A program made the position numbers and the translations under genes. Positions 1 to 5,480 of a DNA stretch of 5,480 bases are shown one piece after another. The notes beneath the pieces are model-generated. The model had not been told where the DNA came from. It was given only the letters and a program-made list of their open reading frames with translations, and made no database searches. Source of the stretch: an uncultured Candidatus Competibacteraceae bacterium (GTDB taxonomy: Bacteria; Pseudomonadota; Gammaproteobacteria; Competibacterales; Competibacteraceae); assembly GCA_937960715.1 (NCBI GenBank), contig CALGOO010000303.1:1-5480 (forward strand), given 5' to 3'. Numbering within the stretch: position 1 is the first letter of the stretch; each line of letters opens with the position of its first letter.

Positions 1-290
1 CGCAAGAATTGATCCGCCGTCGAACCGCTGTCACCGAAACCACCTTCGCAGATATTGTGGTTTGGCAAGTACCACAGCCAGTCCCAGGAAGTCGCCATCT
101 TTTCAAATATCGGCCGGCCTTCGTGGTCGATGGCGAATGTGTCCTGCGCTACGACAACGAGACAGGCAAAGGCGATCATCGGCATGTGGGCCACCGCGAG
201 GAACCCTACGCATTTTCCAGCCCGCGCCAGTTAATGGTGGATTTTTTCGATGAAATTACGAGGTGGATGCATGAACACGGTCACACTTGA
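1..290 (+). CDS. tumE: TumE-family toxin (DUF6516) of a type II toxin-antitoxin pair, 5'-partial
   Basis: Predicted small toxin of the TumE family, encoded just upstream of its antitoxin. About 95 residues are visible, ending at TGA 288-290. The family core is clear: VVWQVPQPVPGS near the N-terminus, then FKYRPAF, the signature YDNETGKGDHRH in the middle, REEPYAF, and a C-terminal helix (QLMVDFFDEITRWM). The frame stays open leftward through codons for Gln and Glu to the window edge. The TTG at 9-11 is therefore probably an internal Leu, and the true start should lie only a few codons outside, since family members are usually about 95-110 residues. The acidic and His-rich GKGDHRH motif is the obvious candidate for an active or binding site, but the biochemical target of the family is not something I can state from sequence. 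The 3' end overlaps the next gene by 20 bases, implying one transcript and coupled translation. Base composition is less GC-rich than the genes to the right. Family assignment is strong; toxicity is inferred from the family. Confidence 0.85.
   Translation, partial: QELIRRRTAVTETTFADIVVWQVPQPVPGSRHLFKYRPAFVVDGECVLRYDNETGKGDHRHVGHREEPYAFSSPRQLMVDFFDEITRWMHEHGHT
258..266 (+). promoter_or_regulatory. Shine-Dalgarno site for the antitoxin gene
   Basis: ACGAGGTGG contains GAGG about seven bases before the ATG at 271, lying inside the 3' end of the toxin gene. It decides the start of the antitoxin. The in-frame ATG at 250 would add seven residues (MKLRGGC) and has only a T-rich stretch with no purine-rich site before it. 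Confidence 0.65.
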
Positions 291-615
291 AGTACGCAGT
301 CTGGCCGATACACTGGCTGATGTCGCCGCCACGATGGAAACCCTGACACCTTCATCTCCGCGCATCAGCTTCGAAACGTCGGAATTGCTGTGGAAGACGC
401 TGACCGCCAAACGCTGGCAACTGCTCAAGGCGCTGGCCGGCGCCGGGCCGATGGCGATTCGCGAAGCGGCGCGGCGTGTTGGGCGCGACGTCAAGGCCGT
501 GCATCGTGACGTTCACGCGCTCCTGAACGTCGGGCTGCTGGATAAAACCGAAGACGGCAAGATCGTGTTTCCCTACGACGCGATCCATGTCGATTTTCTG
601 GTCAAGGCGGCGTGA
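271..615 (+). CDS. tumA: TumA-like antitoxin, winged helix-turn-helix DNA-binding protein (HVO_A0114 family)
   Basis: Predicted antitoxin and transcriptional autoregulator partnering the TumE-type toxin. From ATG 271 the product is 114 residues. Residues 1-45 are a probably extended or helical N-terminal segment (NTVTLEVRSLADTLADVAAT) that may contact the toxin. Residues about 50-114 form a winged helix-turn-helix: WQLLKALAGAGPMAIREAA, then the recognition-helix region RDVKAVHRDVHALLNVGLL, then a wing (KTEDGKIVFPY). The ending PYDAIHVDF is typical of the HVO_A0114 putative DNA-binding family, whose members commonly sit beside TumE/DUF6516 genes. The start at 271 is preferred over an in-frame ATG at 250 because a GAGG ribosome site precedes it; the overlap with the toxin gene is then 20 bases. 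The toxin-first order is the reverse of most type II modules. Autorepression of a promoter left of the window is expected from the family but no operator is visible here. Confidence 0.82.
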   Translation: MNTVTLEVRSLADTLADVAATMETLTPSSPRISFETSELLWKTLTAKRWQLLKALAGAGPMAIREAARRVGRDVKAVHRDVHALLNVGLLDKTEDGKIVFPYDAIHVDFLVKAA

Positions 616-663
616 CCGGCGCGATCAGCCACCTCTGGACCACCCGCTAGCGCTTGCGAACCC

Positions 664-2718
664 TCAATCAAAAAACCGCTCCGCGCCCAGCAGCGGTAAC
701 ACCCGCCGAATGATCGGGTCGGCGGTGAAATGGCGCTGGATGACGCCATCCCGCAAATGGTTCGCCAGCGCGATCAAAACCATGCTTTGATCCAGCGCCA
801 GATAGTTATGCGCCCCCTGTCCGGTGCGCGGGTCCACCGCGTCGTAGAAGCCGAAATCCCCGTACAGCGGATAGCGTTCCGCCAGTCGCCGCAGGTTAGC
901 CACGGCGGGAACCGGATCGGTCAACAGCGCCAGCGCCGCCGCGTGCGGGGTGACCGTCCCGGCCTTGTAGCCGAGCGCGCCGAGCAGGCGGACGCCGTAT
1001 TCGCTGTAGCTATCCCCGGCCGGCGTCGAGCTGGGCGAAAGCCCCCAGACCGGATAGCTCAGATGCTCCAACGCAAAGCGGCGGTGAATCTGGGCGTGGG
1101 CCAAGGCGTTTCGTCCCAGGCTGGCCGGCGCGTGCCGCGGTTCGTCCAGCACCAGCACCGGCATCAGCGCCTCGAACAGGCTGCCGCCCCAGGACGGCAA
1201 AAACTTCACGCCCTTCCACGAATAGTAGCCGCCGGGGAAAACGTGGCCGTTCACCGCCTTTTTCGCCCGGCGCTTGGGCGATTGCGTCTGCCAGTCGTAA
1301 CTGGCCGGAAAGGTGCGCGCCATCCGATACCAGTGCTCCGCCGGCGCCTCGCCCTTGCCGATGGCGATCAGGCTGCCCAGCCGCGCCTCGCTGTACAGCA
1401 TCCCGTAGCTGTATTCGGAGCGTTGCGGCAAATTGACGTAGTAGCCGTGCATCATCAGCCGCTCGACCGGATCGTAGAAAAAGCCGTAATCCTCTCGGTC
1501 GATCAGTCGGGAACAGCGCTCGGCCAGCGCGGGAGCCGCGTTGCGGGCCACGATCAGGCCGGCGCTCAACCAGGCCGAATCGACGAACGAGACGAAATGG
1601 CTGGTCCGTTCGAGCGTGGTGGTGTCGTAGTAGTTGTAAAAAAAGCCCCGATAGGTTTCCAGCCGCTCCAGCGTGGTCAAGGTTTGGCCGAGCCGCGTTT
1701 CGGCCTCCTCCGGCCCGATCAGCCCCAACTCCCGCGCGGCGACGATATCGATCAGATACAGGCCGATGTTGGTGACGTTGGTGTAGTCGCCCACCCAGGC
1801 CCGATCCGGGACGGCGGAACCATTTAACCGCACGGTGTCCAGCGGCAACCCGTGCGCGCGGTCGCTCAGCGCAATCAAGCCGCGCCAGGTATCGCGCGCC
1901 AGGCGCTCCAGAAACGCCCGGTCGTCGGCGGGCAATTCCGCCGGATCGACCGCCAGCCGTTCCGGCCAGCCGGCCAGCCGGGCGCGGATGTGCGGCTGGG
2001 CCGCCGCCTTGCCGCCCAAGCTGGTCTCCCACGCGGTTTTCAGCGGCGGAATCACCGGATCGTGGATGCTGGGACCGGGCTGGCCGGTCTTGAGCAGCGC
2101 GATGTCGTCCAGCCAGTACCCGCCGGCGGTCAGCGCCGAGCGGCGCGGCTCGAGCACGATGCCGAACTGGCGCAACCGCTTCCAGTCGGCGATGCCGCTC
2201 ATGGCGTTCAGCGGCACCCGGATCTGCCGCCAGCGGCCGTCGATGTCGGTCACCACGGCGCTGCCCTTGCGCAGCAGGCCGAACGGCCCGCCCGCCAGCG
2301 GTTGCTTGAACTCGATCTTCAGGGCATCGGCGTAGCCGCTGTCGGTGTCGCCGCGAATCCAGAACTCCAGATGATCGTAGGCCGAGGCATCCAGATCGGG
2401 CAGAGTCAGTTGCCAGCCGATGTCGTCGCCGGCCTCCGGGCCGAAGCGGTAGCGCAGATGCAGCGCTCGGCCGCCTTCGGGCCGCCGCGCCGGCTCGATC
2501 CCGAACCAGACCCGGCCGGCGTCGAGGCCGGATTCGGCGCTCCAGCCGCTCATGGCCGCGTCGGGCAGCGGCCCGTCGATCCGCTCGAAATCGTGCAGCA
2601 GCAAGCGCGCGGCTTTCGGCGCGTCGGGCGGACGGGAGGCATCCGCGCCCGAGGCGGCCGGAACAGGCCCCAACAGCCCGGCGAGACAGACGAAAAGACC
2701 CAGGTGACAACGGTTCAC
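664..2718 (-). CDS. Secreted glycoamylase-like (DUF3131/PF10091-type) protein with N-terminal carbohydrate-binding-like domain
   Basis: Predicted exported glycan-acting enzyme of 684 residues starting at GTG 2718. Residues 1-24 look like a Sec signal peptide (hydrophobic LGLFVCLAGLLGPVPAA, possible cleavage after ASG); no lipobox is evident. Residues about 38-212 resemble a galactose-binding-like beta-sandwich (CIA30/CBM11 type), with HDFERIDG, W-x-QIRVPLNAMSGIADWK and YWLDDIALL. Residues about 265-670 match the glycoamylase-like (alpha/alpha)6 fold: NVTNIGLYLIDIVAARELG (315-333), YNYYDTTTLE (361-370), VDSAWLSAGLIVARN (379-393), YSEARLGSLIAIGKG (442-456), GGSLFEALMP (511-520), WGLSPSS (558-564) and GFYDAVDP (623-630). 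Related domains occur in bacterial beta-1,2-glucanases (GH144) and inside cyclic beta-1,2-glucan synthases, so a beta-glucan substrate is plausible. Family names containing 'glucoamylase' do not prove starch activity. Acidic residues in the YSEAR and LFEALMP segments are candidate functional sites. It lies 82 bases downstream of a c-di-GMP enzyme, probably in one operon. Fold assignment is fairly confident, substrate is not. Confidence 0.8.
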   Translation of the reverse strand: MNRCHLGLFVCLAGLLGPVPAASGADASRPPDAPKAARLLLHDFERIDGPLPDAAMSGWSAESGLDAGRVWFGIEPARRPEGGRALHLRYRFGPEAGDDIGWQLTLPDLDASAYDHLEFWIRGDTDSGYADALKIEFKQPLAGGPFGLLRKGSAVVTDIDGRWRQIRVPLNAMSGIADWKRLRQFGIVLEPRRSALTAGGYWLDDIALLKTGQPGPSIHDPVIPPLKTAWETSLGGKAAAQPHIRARLAGWPERLAVDPAELPADDRAFLERLARDTWRGLIALSDRAHGLPLDTVRLNGSAVPDRAWVGDYTNVTNIGLYLIDIVAARELGLIGPEEAETRLGQTLTTLERLETYRGFFYNYYDTTTLERTSHFVSFVDSAWLSAGLIVARNAAPALAERCSRLIDREDYGFFYDPVERLMMHGYYVNLPQRSEYSYGMLYSEARLGSLIAIGKGEAPAEHWYRMARTFPASYDWQTQSPKRRAKKAVNGHVFPGGYYSWKGVKFLPSWGGSLFEALMPVLVLDEPRHAPASLGRNALAHAQIHRRFALEHLSYPVWGLSPSSTPAGDSYSEYGVRLLGALGYKAGTVTPHAAALALLTDPVPAVANLRRLAERYPLYGDFGFYDAVDPRTGQGAHNYLALDQSMVLIALANHLRDGVIQRHFTADPIIRRVLPLLGAERFFD
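670..697 (-). terminator. Possible intrinsic terminator inside the 3' end of the hydrolase gene
   Basis: Read on the minus strand, ACCGCT (697-692) pairs perfectly with AGCGGT (680-675) around an 11-base loop. A run of six T follows (675-670, sharing one base with the stem). The T run encodes the Phe-Phe just before the terminal Asp and stop, so the structure lies wholly within the coding sequence. The six-pair stem is short and the loop fairly long, so termination strength is uncertain. No stronger hairpin with a T run is seen in the 48-base gap after the stop. Confidence 0.4.
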
Positions 2719-2723
2719 GGCGG

Positions 2724-2727
2724 CTCC
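2724..2727 (-). promoter_or_regulatory. Ribosome binding site of the glycoamylase-like gene
   Basis: GGAG on the minus strand sits five bases before the GTG at 2718. It supports that start, which also places a complete signal peptide at the N-terminus. An ATG at 2789 lies upstream but in another frame. Confidence 0.6.
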
Positions 2728-2800
2728 AGGCGCGAGTCGATCGCGCGAAACGCCTCGCCGCGTTCGGGCCGGGCGAGACAGGTGAACATTCGGCGCGCGT

Positions 2801-5480
2801 TCAAGCGGGCAATTTTCGCAACAGGTCGGCGATTTCTGGCGCCGGGACCGGGCGACTGATGTGGTAGCCCTGGATCTCGTCGCACCGGTTGGCGCGCAGA
2901 AAGGCCAGTTGCACCTCGTTTTCCACGCCTTCCGCGATCACGGTCAGCCCCATGCCGTGCGCCATGGCGATCATCGCCAGGGTGATGGCCAGATCGTCCC
3001 GGCTGGTCTCGATTTCGCGCAGAAAGGATTTGTCGATTTTCAACTGATCGATCGGGAAGCGCTTCAGATAGTTCAGGGAAGAATAGCCGATACCGAAGTC
3101 GTCGATGGACAACCGCACGCCGATGGCCTTGAGTTCGTGCATGGTCGCGATGGCGCTCTCCACGTCCTTCATCAGCAGGCTTTCGGTGATTTCCAGGTCC
3201 AGATAGCGCGGCTCCAGGCCGTTATCCCGCAAGATGCGCGCCACCGTTTCCGCCAAGCCCGGCCGCAAGAACTGGCGGGGGGACATGTTCACCGCCATGC
3301 GCAGCGGCGGCAGGCCCTGATCCTGCCAGGCTTTCGCCTGCCGGCAGGCGGTTTGCAGCACCCATTCGCCGATGATCTCGATCAGCCCGCTCTCTTCGGC
3401 CAGCGGCACGAACAGCATGGGCGGAATCCGGCCCCGTTCCGGGTGCCGCCAGCGCAGCAGCGCTTCGACCCCGATGATGCGGTGCCGGTACAAATCCATT
3501 TGCGGCTGGTAGTGCAGTTCCAGCTCTCCCTGGTCCAGGGCGCGGCGCAGATCCTGCTCCAGCATCAGCCGCTCCAAGGCCCGGTCGTGCATGTCCTGGG
3601 CGTAAAAGTGAAAGCCGTCGCGCCCCTTGTCCTTGGCGCGGTGCAAGGCCGTGTCGGCGTTTTTCAGCAACGCTTCCACATCCTCGCCGTCCTTGGGAAA
3701 CAGGCAGATGCCGATGCTGGCGGTGACGAAGTGGCGCCGACCGTCAACCTCAAAAGGATACTGCAATATTTTCATCAGCTTGCCGCAAAAATCCACCACC
3801 CGATCTTCCTGGTGCAAGCCCTCCAGCACGCAGATGAACTCATCGCCGCCCACCCGGGCGATGGTGTCCTCCTTGCGCCCGCAACCCCGCAGGCGCGTCG
3901 CGACCGCCCGCAGCAGGGCGTCGCCGGCGGTGTGCCCTAGACCTTCGTTGATTTTTTTGAAGTGGTCCAAACCGACGAACAGCAGGGCGAAACTCCGGTG
4001 GGTGCGCCGGGCGCGGGCGATGGCCTGCTTGAGCCGGTCGCGCAGCAGGTTGAGGTTCGGCAAATCGGTCAGCGCATCGTGCGTGGCCTGGTAAAGCATC
4101 CGCGCGGACAACTGGCGCGCTTCGGACAAATCCCCGAAGGCGATGACGACGCCCGCCGTCCGGCCCTGCGGATCGTGCATCGGGGCCGCCGAAGCGCGGA
4201 CCGGGTATTCCCGGCCGCCGCGGTTCACCAGGATCGCGGGCTCGGGCAGCTTGACGAGCCGGTTTTGCGCCAGGCACAAGGCGATCGGATCCACCGGCGC
4301 ATACCCCTCCCGATCTTCCGCCACCCGGAATGTCGCGTCCAGCGGCTGGCCTCGCAGGGCGGCCGCACAACTGTCGAGCATGGCTTCCGCCACCGGGTTC
4401 AGGTATTGCACCTTGCCGCTCGCATCGGTGGTGATCACGGCGTCGCCGATGGCGTCCAAGGCGACCTGGGTCAGCTCCTCTTTCTCGAACAGCGAGCGGA
4501 TCATCTGGAGCAGGCGCTCCCAACTCCACAGCGGATAGCTCAAAAGCTGGACCAGCAGCGCCGTCGCCGGCGCAAACCAGAGCCGGGCACCGTGCATCAG
4601 CACGAGGCTGCCGGCGAAGGTCAACCCCAGCGCCAGACCGGCCAGCGGCAGCGTCCAGCGCGGCGGAAACGCCGCGTACAGCGCCAGAGACAGCAGCACG
4701 GCCAGCCCGGTCAGCAGCAGCGACCACCCCGCGCTCAACGGCCGGATCATCGAATCGGACCGGAGCGCGTCGAGCACGTTGGCGTTGAATTCCACGCCCG
4801 GCATCAGTCGGGCCATGCCGGAAACCGGCGTGGGGAGGGCGTCGTCCATGCCGCTGGCGGTCGCGCCGATCAGCACGTACTTGTCGCGAAAAGCGACGGG
4901 ATCCACCGCGTCGCGCAGCACCGCATCGTAGGAGAAATGGCGAAAGTGGCCCGGCGGGCCGGCGAACGGAATCAGCGCCCGATAATCGCGCCGCCAAAGG
5001 TAAGGCGACGCGGCTTGGGGTTCGGTGGACCGCTGGCCGGGCAGGGTCCGCCGGCCGTCGTGGTTGGCCGCTTCGAGCAAGGCCAGCGCCAAGGTGGGCC
5101 AATAGGGCGACCCCAATCCCGCCCGCAGGTAAACGCTCCGCGCGATGCCGTCCGGGTCCAGCTCCACGTCGACATGGCCGATGCCAGCCGCCGCCTCGGC
5201 CAGAGCGGGCACGGGCAAGGTTTCGATCAGTTGGCCGCCCACCCGGTCCTGCTCGCCGAGCACCGGCAACACCGCGCGGCCGTTCTCCGCCAGCGCGGCC
5301 GCCAGCTCCGCATCCGCGCCCGGATCGTTGGCGTCGGGCTCGCCGAACACGATGGCCAGCGCGATGCCCTTGGGACCGGCCGCGCCGAGTTTGCGGATCA
5401 GTCGGGCGTGGAGCCGGCGGGACCACGGCCAGCGCCCCAGCTCCCTGAGGCTTTGCTCGTCGATGGCGACGATGACGATA
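2801..5480 (-). CDS. CHASE2-PAS-GGDEF-EAL cyclic-di-GMP protein, 5'-partial
   Basis: Membrane-bound sensor enzyme of c-di-GMP turnover; 892 residues are visible and the N-terminus is beyond the right edge. The frame runs to the edge with IVIVAIDEQS and GRWPWSR, the classic start of a CHASE2 domain, so the GTG at 5350 is an internal Val. Visible residues 1-245 are CHASE2 (periplasmic sensor). Three hydrophobic segments follow at about 250-271, 275-295 and 301-320, then PAS (about 334-458), GGDEF (463-628) and EAL (638-888). The GGDEF domain has GGDEF at 544-548 and the inhibitory RxxD site (RKED, 535-538). However, the metal-binding Asp of the usual D-x-D motif is Gly503 (VGLDHFKKIN). The EAL domain has EALLRW (672), NMS (731), LEITES, DDFGIGYSSL (793), Lys814, AEGVE (Glu850) and QGYHISRP (Gln870), a full catalytic set. 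It is thus likely an active phosphodiesterase hydrolysing c-di-GMP to pGpG, with doubtful cyclase activity and a possible nucleotide-binding role for GGDEF. The CHASE2 ligand is unknown. It leads the operon with the secreted hydrolase. Confidence 0.93.
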   Translation of the reverse strand, partial: IVIVAIDEQSLRELGRWPWSRRLHARLIRKLGAAGPKGIALAIVFGEPDANDPGADAELAAALAENGRAVLPVLGEQDRVGGQLIETLPVPALAEAAAGIGHVDVELDPDGIARSVYLRAGLGSPYWPTLALALLEAANHDGRRTLPGQRSTEPQAASPYLWRRDYRALIPFAGPPGHFRHFSYDAVLRDAVDPVAFRDKYVLIGATASGMDDALPTPVSGMARLMPGVEFNANVLDALRSDSMIRPLSAGWSLLLTGLAVLLSLALYAAFPPRWTLPLAGLALGLTFAGSLVLMHGARLWFAPATALLVQLLSYPLWSWERLLQMIRSLFEKEELTQVALDAIGDAVITTDASGKVQYLNPVAEAMLDSCAAALRGQPLDATFRVAEDREGYAPVDPIALCLAQNRLVKLPEPAILVNRGGREYPVRASAAPMHDPQGRTAGVVIAFGDLSEARQLSARMLYQATHDALTDLPNLNLLRDRLKQAIARARRTHRSFALLFVGLDHFKKINEGLGHTAGDALLRAVATRLRGCGRKEDTIARVGGDEFICVLEGLHQEDRVVDFCGKLMKILQYPFEVDGRRHFVTASIGICLFPKDGEDVEALLKNADTALHRAKDKGRDGFHFYAQDMHDRALERLMLEQDLRRALDQGELELHYQPQMDLYRHRIIGVEALLRWRHPERGRIPPMLFVPLAEESGLIEIIGEWVLQTACRQAKAWQDQGLPPLRMAVNMSPRQFLRPGLAETVARILRDNGLEPRYLDLEITESLLMKDVESAIATMHELKAIGVRLSIDDFGIGYSSLNYLKRFPIDQLKIDKSFLREIETSRDDLAITLAMIAMAHGMGLTVIAEGVENEVQLAFLRANRCDEIQGYHISRPVPAPEIADLLRKLPA

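Noticed and set aside
1637..1643. Seven-base A run inside the hydrolase gene as a possible frameshift site
   Set aside because: The reading frame is intact on both sides, and the run encodes part of the conserved aromatic stretch GFFYNYYD.
1964..1981. Short CCGGCCAG-type tandem repeat
   Set aside because: Only about two copies occur, within coding sequence of very high GC, as expected by chance from Ala/Gly/Trp/Pro codons.
1010..2710. Long minus-strand open frame offset from the hydrolase gene
   Set aside because: Its product is an Arg/Ala/Gly-rich low-complexity string with no domain, while the overlapping frame encodes a coherent secreted protein with family motifs. It is a shadow of high third-position GC.
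730..2859. Long plus-strand open frames antisense to the hydrolase gene
   Set aside because: The translations are rich in Arg, Gln, Gly and Val without recognisable motifs, and they simply mirror the GC-rich coding strand.
2861..3940. Plus-strand open frame opposite the EAL and GGDEF coding region
   Set aside because: It is His/Gln/Val-rich and without domains, whereas the minus strand encodes complete, conserved GGDEF and EAL motifs.
5348..5350. GTG as the start of the c-di-GMP gene
   Set aside because: The frame continues upstream to the window edge with IVIVAIDEQS and GRWPWSR, which are core CHASE2 sequence. The GTG encodes an internal Val.
3840..5426. Second long minus-strand frame over the CHASE2 and PAS region
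   Set aside because: It is an Arg/Gly/Ala-rich shadow. The real frame gives CHASE2, membrane segments and PAS without interruption.

Overview
The window reads as chromosomal DNA from a GC-rich proteobacterium, most likely a gammaproteobacterium. This rests on strong G/C bias at third codon positions, GTG starts, Shine-Dalgarno sites and the protein families present. The genus cannot be fixed from the sequence; a lineage such as the Competibacteraceae is only a guess. Four protein genes fill almost all of the window, and there are no rRNA, tRNA, CRISPR or insertion sequences.

Left end (1-615, + strand): a compact two-gene toxin-antitoxin module of the TumE/TumA type. The TumE-family toxin (DUF6516) lacks its first few codons at the window edge. 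It overlaps by 20 bases a small winged-helix DNA-binding protein of the HVO_A0114/TumA kind, the presumed antitoxin and autorepressor. This segment is visibly less GC-rich than the rest (mid-50s percent in lines I counted, against about 70 percent in the hydrolase gene), which fits a horizontally moving module.

Rest of the window (664-5480, - strand): two co-directional genes, read right to left. The first is a large inner-membrane cyclic-di-GMP protein (CHASE2, three membrane segments, PAS, GGDEF, EAL), whose N-terminus lies beyond the right edge. Its EAL catalytic residues are all present. Its GGDEF domain keeps the signature motif and the RxxD inhibitory site but has Gly where a metal-binding Asp is expected, so net phosphodiesterase action is the likelier output. 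After 82 bases comes a secreted protein with an N-terminal carbohydrate-binding-like beta-sandwich and a C-terminal glycoamylase-like (alpha/alpha)6 domain related to enzymes of beta-1,2-glucan metabolism. The pair looks like an operon linking an envelope-sensing c-di-GMP regulator to a periplasmic or extracellular glycan-acting enzyme. That functional link is inference.

The toxin-antitoxin module and the hydrolase converge with only 48 bases between stop codons. The best terminator-like structure near the junction lies inside the last codons of the hydrolase gene.
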